Origin: Haladaptatus sp. DYF46
Lineage (GTDB): Archaea > Halobacteriota > Halobacteria > Halobacteriales > Haladaptataceae
Direction of reading: 5' to 3'
Length of the DNA: 64,000 nucleotides
Assembly (NCBI RefSeq): GCF_021083305.1
Contig: NZ_JAJFAY010000001.1
Span: forward strand, 1,240,001-1,304,000
In this document: piece after piece, positions 1 through 9,015 of the stretch
Layout of the letters: the number at the start of each line of letters is the position of its first letter
Position numbering within the stretch: the first letter of the stretch is position 1
The notes under the pieces: generated by a model
What the model saw: only the letters and a program-made list of their open reading frames with translations
Told to the model about the DNA's origin: nothing
The model's database searches: none
Translations under genes and position numbers: made by a program

Positions 1-159
1 TGCAGGGAAGTATCGGACTCCGAGGGAGCGTCCCACAAAGCGGCGTGCGTGAAACACGACGCCTTCGACGTGGGCTACGAGTTCAGCGACCCCATCGAGA
101 TACGGGCCGAGACCGGCATCACGGGCGACGTCGTCACCGACCCGCAGGAGGGTGACTGA
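1..159 (+). CDS. Peptide ABC transporter ATP-binding protein, C-terminal fragment
   Basis: The window opens inside a reading frame that gives 52 residues before TGA at 157-159. It begins Cys-Arg-Glu and has a second Cys about 15 residues on, in a context like the C-terminal tails of Opp/Dpp-type ATP-binding subunits. The next gene starts 2 bp later and is a DppF-type ATPase, so this is most likely the paired DppD-type ATPase of the same operon. The ATPase domain lies outside the window, so the call rests on context and tail composition. Confidence 0.7.
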   Translation, partial: CREVSDSEGASHKAACVKHDAFDVGYEFSDPIEIRAETGITGDVVTDPQEGD

Positions 160-161
160 CC

Positions 162-1463
162 GTGAGTGATTCGATGACGGCGGGGAAAGTCGTCGACGAG
201 GATGCGGAGATGGGCGAACCGCTCCTCGAAGTGAACGGCCTGACGAAACACTTCAACGACAGCGGTGGCTTCCTGTCGGGGATGTTCGGGGAGAACAAGC
301 CGGTTCGCGCCGTCGAGGACGTCTCCTTCACCATTCGAAAGGGCGAAACGCTCGGCTTGGTCGGCGAGTCCGGGTGTGGCAAATCGACGCTCGCGCGGGC
401 CATCCTCCGGCTGGTCGAACCGACCGGCGGGACGGTGTACTTCAAGGGCGAGAACCTGACCGAGTTGAGCGGCGAAAAGCTGCGAACCCAGCGCAAGGAC
501 GCACAGATGATATTTCAGGACCCGCAGTCCTCGCTCGACCCGCGGATGAAGATCGGTCCCATCGTCGAGGAGCCGATGAAAGCACACGGGATGTACGACG
601 CGGACGGGCGGGAAGAGCGAGCGCGCGAACTGCTCGGAAAGGTCGGCCTCGACCCGCAACACTACAACCGACACCCGCACGCCTTCTCCGGCGGACAGCG
701 CCAGCGGGTGAACCTTGCCCGCGCGCTGAGCGTGAACCCCGACTTCATCGTCTGTGACGAACCCGTCACCGCACTCGACGTGTCGATTCAGGCGCAGGTG
801 CTCAACACCATGCGGTCGCTGCAGGACGAATTCGGCCTGACCTACTTGTTCATCGCCCACGACCTGAGCGTCATCCGCCACATCTCCGACCGCGTGGCGG
901 TGATGTATCTCGGGCAACTGGTCGAACTCGCCGAGAAGGAGGAACTGTACGAGAATCCACAACACCCCTACACGCAGGCGTTGTTGGAGTCCATCCCGGT
1001 TCCCGACCCTCGATTGGAGGGGACCCGCGGCGTCCTCGAAGGCGACGTGCCGAGTCCCATCGAACCGCCGAGCGGGTGTCGGTTCCGAACCCGGTGTCCG
1101 AAACTCATCGCGCCGAAGGAGTACGACTTCTCCCGCGAGGAGTGGGAGAACACGCGGACGTTCCTTCGGGAAGTTCAGCGCCGGTCGTTCGAACCGACGA
1201 CGACGGACGACGTCGTAAACCGGTTCTTCGACGGTACCGAACCGCACGGAGAGGCGGGGAACGTCGTGGACGACGCCGCCGAACGAATCGTGGACGGCGA
1301 CTGGGACGGCGCGACGGAACTGCTGAACGAGTCGTTCGCCGAGAAGAGCATCTGTGCGAGACAGGTTCCCGACTACGAGGTTCCGACCGAACACGGAACC
1401 GCGCAGCACGACGCCGCCTGTCACCGCCACCGGGACGACGTTATCGACGGGATTCAACAGTAA
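162..1463 (+). CDS. dppF: Peptide/nickel ABC transporter ATP-binding protein (DppF/OppF type)
   Basis: This 433-residue cytoplasmic ATPase powers uptake of peptides or similar solutes. Walker A (GESGCGKST) lies near residues 68-76, the signature SGGQRQR near 176-182, and Walker B ending CDEP near 195-201. An Opp-type C-terminal motif (CRFRTRCP) falls near residue 306. About 100 acidic residues with two more Cys follow that motif, longer than bacterial DppF but common in haloarchaea. The GTG start at 162 sits 2 bp after the previous stop; an ATG at 174 is an alternative. The substrate cannot be told from the ATPase. Confidence 0.93.
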   Translation: MSDSMTAGKVVDEDAEMGEPLLEVNGLTKHFNDSGGFLSGMFGENKPVRAVEDVSFTIRKGETLGLVGESGCGKSTLARAILRLVEPTGGTVYFKGENLTELSGEKLRTQRKDAQMIFQDPQSSLDPRMKIGPIVEEPMKAHGMYDADGREERARELLGKVGLDPQHYNRHPHAFSGGQRQRVNLARALSVNPDFIVCDEPVTALDVSIQAQVLNTMRSLQDEFGLTYLFIAHDLSVIRHISDRVAVMYLGQLVELAEKEELYENPQHPYTQALLESIPVPDPRLEGTRGVLEGDVPSPIEPPSGCRFRTRCPKLIAPKEYDFSREEWENTRTFLREVQRRSFEPTTTDDVVNRFFDGTEPHGEAGNVVDDAAERIVDGDWDGATELLNESFAEKSICARQVPDYEVPTEHGTAQHDAACHRHRDDVIDGIQQ

Positions 1464-1471
1464 GCGGGCGT

Positions 1472-1945
1472 TCAGCGAATCGAGACGGTCGTCTCGTCCC
1501 GCGGCCGTTCGTCCTCCGTGGCGAGATACGCGGCGACGGTGTACTCGCCGGGGTCGGCGGGACGTCGGGACCGTTCGTCGCTTCGCTCGAATCGTCCGTC
1601 CCACCGGACGGTCGTCCGCTTTTTCTCCCGCGCCCGGAAGTAGAACGCGTTCGGTCGGTTTCGGACGTAGTAGGCTTCGTCGCTCGCTTCGAGTTCGCCG
1701 TCCACTTCCCACCCCCAGAGGCGCTGTCGCGGCGTTTCGACGACGACGGGGAACGGGCTTCGATTGGCGAACGTCACGGTGATGGGGATTTCGTCGCCGA
1801 CGGTGTACCCTCCGTCGGGGACCGAGACGGAAACCGCGATGCTCCGTCGGGCGACCGACTGGGGGACGAGTGCCCTGAGCGCGCGTCCGAGGTAGTTGGC
1901 GCTCTCGTCGAAGCCGAACTGGTCGTCCGAATCGGGTCGTGACAT
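1472..1945 (-). CDS. Conserved haloarchaeal hypothetical protein, Ig-like/transglutaminase-type beta fold likely
   Basis: A 157-residue protein with no signal peptide or membrane segment. The middle (about residues 35-150) reads as alternating beta strands: a stretch on desirable attributes of a beta sandwich such as GDEIPITVTFANRSPFPV, then WDGRF and a final GEYTVAAYL strand. This resembles intracellular BsuPI- or DUF-type beta-sandwich domains in haloarchaea. It converges with dppF (8 bp between stops). The function is unknown. ATG at 1945 is the only good start. Confidence 0.75.
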   Translation of the reverse strand: MSRPDSDDQFGFDESANYLGRALRALVPQSVARRSIAVSVSVPDGGYTVGDEIPITVTFANRSPFPVVVETPRQRLWGWEVDGELEASDEAYYVRNRPNAFYFRAREKKRTTVRWDGRFERSDERSRRPADPGEYTVAAYLATEDERPRDETTVSIR

Positions 1946-2074
1946 GGCCGTTGGTTATCACAATCCTTCCATCGTCGTGTCTTTTGTGGCTTGGTTTCAG
2001 CGGTCGAAAGCGCGGACGAAGCCGAAATTTGGCGGCAACCCAGCGTTTATCCGCTCCGTCCGCATCTTCGAACC

Positions 2075-2707
2075 ATGATCGATACGAGCGTTCTGGCGGC
2101 GTTCGTTCCGGCCGCACTCGCGTTGAACGTCGCACCGGGTCCCGACAGCATCTACACGCTGAAGCGAAGCATCAGCGACGGCCAAACCGCCGGGGTGATG
2201 GCCGCCGCCGGGACCTCGACGGGGTGTCTCGTCCACACCACCGCCGCGGTCCTTGGCCTCTCGGCGCTCCTCAAGGCGTCGGCCCTCGCGTTCACCGTCG
2301 TCAAGTTCGCCGGCGCGGCCTATCTCGTCTACCTCGGCGTGACGACGCTTCGGAACCGAGAGGAGTTCGAAATCGCACCCGACGAGGAAAACCAGTCCCA
2401 CACCGAGTCGTTCCGCCGGGCGTTCACGATAAACGTCCTGAACCCGAAGGTGGCCGTGTTCTTCCTCGCGTTCCTGCCCCAGTTCGTGGATTCGGGCGGG
2501 AGTTTCGGCCTCCAGATTTTCACGCTCGGGGTCCTGTTCGGCTGTCTCGGCTTCTGCTATCAGGCGACGCTGGCCGTGTTCTCCAGTCGGGCGCGGCGGG
2601 TGATAACCGAGCGAAAGGCCGTTCGAGACCTCCTCCGCTACGCCAGCGCGAGCGTGTTGGTCGGGTTCGGCGTCAAACTCCTGCTGGAAAAGCGGGTCGC
2701 GCACTGA
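2075..2707 (+). CDS. LysE/RhtB family amino-acid exporter
   Basis: A 210-residue integral membrane protein with about six hydrophobic segments, the normal LysE length. The N-terminus carries the family hallmark ALNVAPGPDSIYTLKRSI, followed by GxxAGVMAAAGTSTG. Family members export amino acids such as lysine, threonine or homoserine lactones; the substrate is not predictable here. The frame is open from 1991, but ATG 2075 gives the standard N-terminus and length. The gene stands alone, followed about 70 bp later by an MFS gene. Confidence 0.9.
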   Translation: MIDTSVLAAFVPAALALNVAPGPDSIYTLKRSISDGQTAGVMAAAGTSTGCLVHTTAAVLGLSALLKASALAFTVVKFAGAAYLVYLGVTTLRNREEFEIAPDEENQSHTESFRRAFTINVLNPKVAVFFLAFLPQFVDSGGSFGLQIFTLGVLFGCLGFCYQATLAVFSSRARRVITERKAVRDLLRYASASVLVGFGVKLLLEKRVAH

Positions 2708-2776
2708 CGGGGGAGTCCCCCAATCGTCTGCGCCGATGTAGACACCGTTTTCCGAGCGTGTCACCAATTCGGACCG

Positions 2777-3997
2777 ATGACGCAGGTGATGGATGGCGTC
2801 CGTAGCGTCCGCGGCGAGCGCGTCCGTCTCGCCGCAGTGATTTGGGCGGTGTTGCTCGCACAGGTGCTCCTCTATCCCGGCGTTCCGGACCTCGTCGTCC
2901 ACCTCGGGGCGGGCGAACAACTCGACGGTGGGACGTGGTTTCTCGTCGCCGAGTTCGCCGCGTTCGTGGCGTGTGCCGGAATTTGGGGTCACCTGAGCGA
3001 CCGCCTCGGAACGCGTGTACCGCTCGTCGTCTTCGGTGCGGTCGGAGCGTCCGTCGGGTACGCGGCGCTCGCGTTGGCACCGACGCTCGGCGTCCCGTTC
3101 GGCGGCGTGTTGGCGCTCCGCGTCCTCCAGGGTGCGGCGACCATCGCGGCGTTCTCGCTCTCCATGACGATGTTGATGGACCTCCGGGGCGGCCACGGGC
3201 GCAACATGGGCGCGGCCGGTATCGCCATCGGCCTCGGAACCGCGATGGGCGCGCCGATAGGCGGCCAACTGGCCGAGATTCACCCGACGACGCCGCTCGC
3301 CGTCGCGAGCGTCCTCATGGTCGGAACGGCGGTGTTCGCGCGGTCGATTCCCGACCGCGTGCCGTCAACGTCGCGGAAAAGCGTCTCCGCCGCCATGAAG
3401 CGCCTCCGCTCCCGCCCCGAACTGTCGATTCCGTACGCGTTCGGGTTCATCGACCGCCTCACCGCGGGCTTTTTCGCGCTCGTCGGGACGCTCTACTTCC
3501 AGTCCGAGTTCGGCCTCGACCCGGGTGCAACGGGAATCATGCTTATGCTCTTTTTCGCCCCGTTCGCGCTATTGCAGTACCCGATGGGGAAACTCTCCGA
3601 CCGCATCGGCCGGTTCGTCCCCATCGTCGTCGGGTCCATCTGCTACGGCGTCACCATCGTCGCCGTGGGACTCGCGCCGACGGTCCCCCTCGCGGCAGTC
3701 GCGATGGTCGCGGTGGGCGTCGGCGGCGCGTTCGTCTCGCCCGCGACGATGGCGCTCGTGACCGACATCGCGGGCGACAACGACCGAGGAGTGGCCATGG
3801 CCGGGTTCAACGCCGCCGGAAGTCTCGGGTTCCTGACTGGGTTCCTCGTCGGCGGCGGCCTCGCCGACCGACTCGGGTTCACGACGGCATTCGCGGTCAC
3901 CGGTCTGCTCGAAATCGCCATCGCGCTGGTCGCTTTCCGCGCCGTGTACCGTCTTGGCGACCGAATCCGGCGGGATGCGACGCGGGCGGAGGGATGA
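2777..3997 (+). CDS. MFS transporter
   Basis: A 406-residue protein with about 12 transmembrane helices. The MFS loop 2-3 motif appears near residue 75 as GHLSDRLGTR and is repeated in the second half as GKLSDRIGR near residue 275. It is probably a drug or metabolite efflux carrier of the DHA1 type. Substrate unknown. An iron-box-like palindrome lies 39 bp after its stop, in the wrong place to control this gene on the plus strand. Confidence 0.9.
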   Translation: MTQVMDGVRSVRGERVRLAAVIWAVLLAQVLLYPGVPDLVVHLGAGEQLDGGTWFLVAEFAAFVACAGIWGHLSDRLGTRVPLVVFGAVGASVGYAALALAPTLGVPFGGVLALRVLQGAATIAAFSLSMTMLMDLRGGHGRNMGAAGIAIGLGTAMGAPIGGQLAEIHPTTPLAVASVLMVGTAVFARSIPDRVPSTSRKSVSAAMKRLRSRPELSIPYAFGFIDRLTAGFFALVGTLYFQSEFGLDPGATGIMLMLFFAPFALLQYPMGKLSDRIGRFVPIVVGSICYGVTIVAVGLAPTVPLAAVAMVAVGVGGAFVSPATMALVTDIAGDNDRGVAMAGFNAAGSLGFLTGFLVGGGLADRLGFTTAFAVTGLLEIAIALVAFRAVYRLGDRIRRDATRAEG

Positions 3998-4299
3998 GTT
4001 CGAAGCACCCAAACGATTATTACCATTGCCGTTTCTAGGCTAGCCTAAGAATTGCCCCGTCCGCGAGACGAAGGGGTTCGGTGAAAGCATGTTCCGAGAA
4101 AACAGGACGAAACGAGCGCACGTTTGGGTGGGTCTGTACGCCGGTCTGGTCGGGACCCCCGACGACCGAACGGAAACCGAAGATGAACGTTCCGAGGACG
4201 CAGGTGAACGCGCCGAGGACTGGCGCGACCGTCCCGGGAACGAATGAGTGGACGATAACCGAGTCGGAAAAGAAGTGCGGTCGTTTTTCGGAACCGTCG
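3998..4299. other. Intergenic region between convergent genes with an orphan palindrome
   Basis: This gap lies between the 3' ends of the MFS gene and a minus-strand exported-protein gene. It contains the palindrome at 4036-4047. After it, a 52-codon plus-strand frame (ATG 4089 to TGA 4245-4247) has a basic start, a short apolar stretch and a very acidic end. I cannot tell whether that frame is a real small gene or chance, and no family was recognised. Confidence 0.5.
4036..4047. promoter_or_regulatory. Iron-box-like palindrome (DtxR/IdeR-type candidate operator)
   Basis: The 12-bp perfect palindrome TAGGCTAGCCTA has the architecture TAGG-N4-CCTA. The two boxes in front of the siderophore operon (53369-53420) have the same TAGG-N4-CCTA layout and 4-bp spacer. 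This suggests the same metal-dependent regulator, but no gene with an obvious iron role follows it. What it controls is unknown. Confidence 0.5.
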
Positions 4300-6240
4300 T
4301 CAGTCCCAGCGGTGGCGGCCGTGGCCGTCGTGCCCGCGATCGTGATCGCGGTCGTCGCGGTCGCCGTGATGGTGGCCTCCGTGACCGCCGTGGTGATCGT
4401 GACCCCGCCCGTCGCCGAACGTCACTTCCGCGATGCGCGTGTGGTACGGGTCACGCTCCTCGGCGGCGGGGTCGATGTCGATGTCCGGCGAATACTGGCT
4501 CACCGTCCAGAACGTCCCGGTGTGCGGATCCACCGAGATTCCGTTGTAATCGCCCCATCGCATGACCTCCTCGCCTTCGCCGTAGTCGTAGTGCGATTTC
4601 CCTTCCTCGACGACGACGGAATCCTCCAGTTTGTTCCGTTCGTACCCCTCCGTTCGGCCCGCGACCGCCATGCTCGGGAAGGTGTCGGGACCGCTCACGT
4701 TGTGCGTGATGACGGTCGTGTCGTCGTCCGACTGGATGGTCGGAATGAAGTACGACGTGCCCGGTTCGCCGTACACGCCGCTCTGGACGACCTGCCGCGT
4801 CCGCGTGTCCACTTCGTACCACTTGATGGCGGCAACTGTCTCGCCGTCGCCGTTCCAGTCGTAAGCGATTGTGTGGGCCGTCCACAGCGACCCGTCGTTG
4901 TAATCGAGGTTCATCTGTCGCGTGCCGAGCGTATCGATTCGCTTGTCCGAATCCGGTTGCTCGGCGGTCGGCGGATACGAGAACTCCTCGACGGGAACGG
5001 TGTGACATTCCAGCGTCGGGTCATCGAGCGGGTCGGTCAACTCCCACATCGTGAGCGCGCTCGCCGTCGGGTCCGGGAAGGTCGAATCCAGCAGGTAGAA
5101 CGTACCGCGTCTGCCGCCGGAGGACGGTTGGAGCGCCGGTTGCAGGGTGAAGTCGTCCTGCTCGACGTTCGGGTTGTCCAGGTCGGTGAAGTGATTGCCG
5201 GTAGTGGTCCGACCGCGGTAGATGGCCTCCTTGTCGAGCGCCACCATCGTCACCGACACCGCGTCGCCGAAGAAGTTCTGTGCGAGGTAGATGGCGTCCC
5301 TGTCCAACCCGAGCGTCGGGTAATCCACGAGACCTTCGTTGTCGAGCGGCGGAATCCGGTAGACGTTCCACTTCCCGTTCGGGTTCGGCGTCTCGGAGAC
5401 GGCGACGACCCACCACCCTCGTGGCGGCCGTGCGAGCGCTTCGGCCTCGGATTCCGCGTCGTCCTCGCCTTCACCGTCTTCTCCATCTTCGCCCTCTCCC
5501 GGTTCGCCGCCCGCGCGCTCTTCCATCTCCTCGCGGGTGACGAGTTCGCCGTTCTCGGTGATGCCGGGTTCGTACTGGACCGCGGCGACGACGTACCGGT
5601 TTTCCCGTCGGTCGTACCGCGCCCGCGGGTCGAAGACGAACGGTTCGCCGTACGCGTACCCGCCCTCGGGTTCGTCGATGACCGGCGCAAAGATGTCGTT
5701 CAACTGGACCGAGAGCTCCTCGTGTCCGGACCGTTTGTCGAACACCGCGACCTGCGTGTTGACCGCGTGAATCACCTTGCCGTACCCCGCCGCGATCTGC
5801 GAGTCGGAGGGGACGCCGCCGCTCGTCTGCTCGGCGTTCACGCCGTCGTACTCGGTGAGAATCGACAGTTCATCGTCGTCGTCCCACCAGCCGTGTTTCT
5901 GGTCGTGTCGATGCCGTCCGTGCTGTCCGTGCGCCCGCGACGCTTCGATTTCCCGCTTGCTCGCCGGTTCCCCGGCCGCCGTCGATTGCCCCTTCATCCC
6001 CGTTCGCCCGGAACGGGACGCGATTCGCCCGAAGTTCACGGTTCCGCCGGAGTAGGTTCGCTCGAACGGTCCCTCCGCACAGTCCCCTTCTTCCGTCGTC
6101 TCCGCGGCGGAGCCCCCTCCAGACATCGCCACGCTTCCGATGCCGAGGCCCGCTAGTTGAATCGCCCGCCGTCGATTCAGTCGAAATCCGCTGTCCGTAG
6201 TGTTCGCTTCCGATTCTCGATCGCTGTTTTTGCCATCCAT
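4300..6240 (-). CDS. Tat-exported beta-propeller-like protein with His/Asp-rich tail
   Basis: A 646-residue protein. The Tat signal has NRRRAIQLAGLG near residues 24-35. The body has SQIAAGYGKVIHAVN, FDPRARYD and NRYVVAAVQYE strings, a pattern seen in secreted propeller-like proteins of bacteria and archaea. A Glu/Asp-rich loop sits near residues 260-275. The last 37 residues are a His/Asp/Gly tail with 11 His, and another His-rich patch follows the signal peptide; both suggest metal binding (inference). ATG 6240 is preferred over a TTG at 6249. A strong AT-rich dyad lies 32-54 bp upstream. The molecular function is unknown. Confidence 0.8.
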   Translation of the reverse strand: MDGKNSDRESEANTTDSGFRLNRRRAIQLAGLGIGSVAMSGGGSAAETTEEGDCAEGPFERTYSGGTVNFGRIASRSGRTGMKGQSTAAGEPASKREIEASRAHGQHGRHRHDQKHGWWDDDDELSILTEYDGVNAEQTSGGVPSDSQIAAGYGKVIHAVNTQVAVFDKRSGHEELSVQLNDIFAPVIDEPEGGYAYGEPFVFDPRARYDRRENRYVVAAVQYEPGITENGELVTREEMEERAGGEPGEGEDGEDGEGEDDAESEAEALARPPRGWWVVAVSETPNPNGKWNVYRIPPLDNEGLVDYPTLGLDRDAIYLAQNFFGDAVSVTMVALDKEAIYRGRTTTGNHFTDLDNPNVEQDDFTLQPALQPSSGGRRGTFYLLDSTFPDPTASALTMWELTDPLDDPTLECHTVPVEEFSYPPTAEQPDSDKRIDTLGTRQMNLDYNDGSLWTAHTIAYDWNGDGETVAAIKWYEVDTRTRQVVQSGVYGEPGTSYFIPTIQSDDDTTVITHNVSGPDTFPSMAVAGRTEGYERNKLEDSVVVEEGKSHYDYGEGEEVMRWGDYNGISVDPHTGTFWTVSQYSPDIDIDPAAEERDPYHTRIAEVTFGDGRGHDHHGGHGGHHHGDRDDRDHDRGHDGHGRHRWD

Positions 6241-6583
6241 CACGTACAATAAAAGAAAGATAAGAATGATATATTTATTTGCCCAAAATAAATAAAATAT
6301 AGAGCACTAGTTTCTAAGATGACAATACGGCGATGAAACGAAGTCCTCACAGCACCGAGTCACCCGTCGATGTCGGGGCCAACTGTCTCGCCGAAGAACA
6401 CGGACGCCGAGGACTCGGAAACCCATGCTGACGCCCCTTGAGTTGAATGCAGATCGAATACCCCATTATTAGAGCACATATGATTGCGAGATCGTGTATA
6501 TAAAAACTACATTTAATACAAGATTATGCATGAATTTGTGATGGATTCGGAGCGTTAAAGGGTGTGAATTCGAGACCGCAAGT
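6241..6583. other. AT-rich divergent intergenic region
   Basis: This gap separates two divergent genes for exported proteins. It is much richer in A and T than its surroundings, especially 6250-6310 and 6470-6530, with several TATA-like stretches suited to two divergent promoters. A 32-codon frame at 6333-6431 has no support. No RNA gene or mobile-element end was recognised. Confidence 0.6.
6272..6294. promoter_or_regulatory. AT-rich inverted repeat in the promoter of the gene starting at 6240
   Basis: Perfect 9-bp arms TATTTATTT and AAATAAATA are separated by 5 bp (GCCCA). The dyad lies 32-54 bp upstream of the minus-strand start at 6240, where the TATA box of a short-leader haloarchaeal transcript would be. 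It could be both promoter element and operator. The regulator is unknown. Confidence 0.5.
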
Positions 6584-7627
6584 ATGGCTCAAAAGCGGAA
6601 CGAGATGATTCGACGACGATTTCTCAAAGCGACCGGGACCACGCTCGGTGCCGGTTTGATGGGAACGGCGACCGGGAGTACAGATTCGACTTCGGAAACG
6701 ACGGACGACCCGGTCGACGTCAAGGTCTTCGTCATCGCCGCCTTCGAAGTCGCGAACCTGAAAAAACGGGAGGGAACGGGCGACGCACCCGGTGAGTTCC
6801 AGTTGTGGTATCGGAACTACGACCTCACCGAGGCCGTGGACGTTCCGGGAGCGTTCGCGCCGGTGTATCACAACGACGACGGCATCGCCGGAACCGTCGT
6901 CGGAATCGGGAAAACGAACGCCGCTACCTCGTTGTCGTCGATACTCCGCTCGCCGAAGTTCGACTTCGAGAACACCTACTTCGTCACCGCGGGTATCGCC
7001 GGTTCGCCGCCGGACGTCGGAACGCTCGGGTCGGTGTTCGTGAGCGATGCGGTCGCCGATTGGGACCTGGTTCATCGCTGGTCGCGCGCCGACGGCGACG
7101 CCGACCCGTACGCCATGATGTTCCGCCCGAACCGGCCAGACCACGTCTACGAGTTGAACGGGAACCTCGTGAAGACCGCTCGGCGTCTCGGAGAACGCGC
7201 GAACCTCACCGATACGGAACGCGCAAAGGAGTATCGGAAACTGTACCCACAGGAAACCGCCCAGTCTGACCCGTTCGTCGGCGTCGGTACGACGATGTGT
7301 GGCGACACGTACTGGCACGGGTCCACGCTCTCCGACCAAGCCGGATACATCGCGGAGAAGTACGGCGTGAGTACCTACGCGACAACGGAGATGGAGGACT
7401 TCGCCACCGCGCGCGTTCTCGATCGTTTCGGTCACTTGGACCGATACGTCAGCCTTCGGAGCGTGTCGAACTTCGACCAACCGCATCCCTGTCAGTCGGT
7501 ACGGGAGAGCCTCGCCGCGGATTCCGGCGGTTTCCTTCCCAGCGTGACGAACGTGTATCGCGTCGGGTCGAGGCTGGTGGACGAAATCACCGAAAACTGG
7601 GACCGGTGGGAAACGCGACGATACTGA
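6584..7627 (+). CDS. Purine nucleoside permease (NUP) family protein, Tat-exported
   Basis: A 347-residue protein. A Tat signal (RRRFLKATG, residues 10-18) precedes a domain running to the end that starts VKVFVIAAFEVAN and continues with GIGKTNAATSLSSIL, YFVTAGIAG and MCGDTYWHG. These are typical of the NUP family (first described as fungal nucleoside permeases), which has a nucleoside-phosphorylase-like fold. As an exported protein it may bind or cleave nucleosides outside the membrane (inference). It has no membrane helices beyond the signal, so the name permease may mislead. Confidence 0.85.
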   Translation: MAQKRNEMIRRRFLKATGTTLGAGLMGTATGSTDSTSETTDDPVDVKVFVIAAFEVANLKKREGTGDAPGEFQLWYRNYDLTEAVDVPGAFAPVYHNDDGIAGTVVGIGKTNAATSLSSILRSPKFDFENTYFVTAGIAGSPPDVGTLGSVFVSDAVADWDLVHRWSRADGDADPYAMMFRPNRPDHVYELNGNLVKTARRLGERANLTDTERAKEYRKLYPQETAQSDPFVGVGTTMCGDTYWHGSTLSDQAGYIAEKYGVSTYATTEMEDFATARVLDRFGHLDRYVSLRSVSNFDQPHPCQSVRESLAADSGGFLPSVTNVYRVGSRLVDEITENWDRWETRRY

Positions 7628-7770
7628 ACCCGGAACTCGAACTCACGACACAGCGACGAGGCCGAAGCCGAGGGCGATGGAGACGACTGCGACGAGCGGA
7701 ATCGTCATGAGGAAGGAACTAAGCGGGGAAGAACGTCAATCGCCGCGTCGGTGGAGAACCCCGGCGAATC

Positions 7771-8202
7771 TCACTTCTTGGGGGCGTGAACGGTCAGCAC
7801 CGGCACATCGGCCAACCGCACGACGCGCTCGGTGACGCTGCCGAGCAGGTAGCGGTCGAGGCCGCGCCGCCCGTGCGTTCCCATGACGATGCAGTCGATG
7901 TCGTTCTCGTCGGCGTAGTCGAGAATCATGCGGTGGGGATGTCCGCCCGTCACCACGTCGTCGGTGACGGCGACGCCTTCCTCCTCCGCCAGCTCTCGGA
8001 CCCTCTCGACCGCCGCTTTCCCGCGCGTTTCGAGGTCGTTCAGGACGTTTCCCTCGTAGGCGTCGGGCCACATCGCGCCGATGTCGATGACGTAGAGTGC
8101 GTGAATCGTTGCGTCGAACTGCGTCGCCAGTTCGACGGCGTTCCGCACCGCTTCCGTGGCCGATTCGCTGCCGTCCGTGGGAACAAGAATGTCGTCGTAC
8201 AT
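7771..8202 (-). CDS. Universal stress protein (UspA family)
   Basis: A 143-residue cytoplasmic protein, the normal length for a single Usp domain. It begins MYDDILVPTDGS and ends with the ATP-binding motif G-2x-G-9x-G-S (GTHGRRGLDRYLLGS), followed by VPVLTVHAP. ATG 8202 gives the standard Usp N-terminus; the frame is open further upstream. Usp proteins act in stress responses, and those with this motif usually bind ATP. It is divergent from the cupin gene at 8458. Confidence 0.95.
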   Translation of the reverse strand: MYDDILVPTDGSESATEAVRNAVELATQFDATIHALYVIDIGAMWPDAYEGNVLNDLETRGKAAVERVRELAEEEGVAVTDDVVTGGHPHRMILDYADENDIDCIVMGTHGRRGLDRYLLGSVTERVVRLADVPVLTVHAPKK

Positions 8203-8457
8203 CGGTGGCAGTACGGTGGGAAACGGGATAGTACCGCGGTTCGAAAACCACCTTCTGATAACCAACGCCTATGCTTCGAGACCGCCGTTCATCACATCGC
8301 ACGAAGCGTCGAGCGTTCGTCGGATACTGCGGGACTGTGTTCCCGCTCGGGGGCGTCGATGGCCGTCCGGGCATTCCGTCCGACGACCGTGGGTCGCGGT
8401 CGACTCCGAACGAGTGGAGACAATAAACCTATGTCCCGCGAGAAGTGAATTCAACGT

Positions 8458-8928
8458 ATGCAACGAATCGATATCGACGACGTGGAATCCGGAGGAATGG
8501 GTGACGCCGACCGTCGCGGGCTCTCGGACCCACTGGAGACGGAGGACATGTCTCTCAACCGCTACGCGCTCGAACCGGGCGAGGCCTTCTCGGGCGGACT
8601 TCACACGCACCTCGATCAGGAGGAGATCTTCTACATCGTGGAGGGAACCGCAACGTTCGAGATCAAACCCGAGGCGGACGCCGAAAGCGAAATCATCGAG
8701 GTGGGTGGCGGGGAAGCAATCCGGTTCCCGGCGGGAGAGTATCAGCAGGGTCGCAACGAATCGGACGACGACGTGGTCGCACTCGCGCTCGGTGCGCCAC
8801 GTGACTCGACCGACGTACGCGTCGCACAGCCCTGTCCGGAGTGTGAGAGTGACGTTCTCGCGTTCAATATGGGCGACGACGGGATCTACCTCGAATGTCC
8901 CGACTGTGGGACGACCGTCGAGATGTAA
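8458..8928 (+). CDS. Cupin protein with C-terminal zinc ribbon
   Basis: A 156-residue cytoplasmic protein with two parts. The cupin motif GLHTHLDQEEIFYIVEG gives metal ligands His, His and Glu near residues 49-56. At the C-terminus, CPEC (126-129) and CPDC (147-150) form a probable rubredoxin-like zinc ribbon. The domain pair suggests a small metal-dependent enzyme or sensor whose ribbon binds zinc or a partner (inference). The substrate is unknown. Confidence 0.85.
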   Translation: MQRIDIDDVESGGMGDADRRGLSDPLETEDMSLNRYALEPGEAFSGGLHTHLDQEEIFYIVEGTATFEIKPEADAESEIIEVGGGEAIRFPAGEYQQGRNESDDDVVALALGAPRDSTDVRVAQPCPECESDVLAFNMGDDGIYLECPDCGTTVEM

Positions 8929-9015
8929 CTTCACGAGGGCACTTTTTCGCACGGTTCGAGCGTGTCGTTCCGTGCAGACCATTCAAAGAATACGTCCTTC
9001 GGACTCACGAAGCGG

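Noticed and set aside
4081-6156. Very long plus-strand open frames opposite the gene at 4300-6240, and similar long antisense frames elsewhere (20217-21878, 32181-34307)
   Set aside because: Shadows caused by GC-rich codon use; the products have no family features and are Arg/Val-rich.
6333-6431. A 32-codon plus-strand frame in the AT-rich gap
   Set aside because: No ribosome site, no recognisable protein and a likely promoter function for the region.
7643-7708. A 21-codon minus-strand frame encoding an apolar peptide
   Set aside because: Too short and without a visible ribosome binding site or promoter; may be chance.
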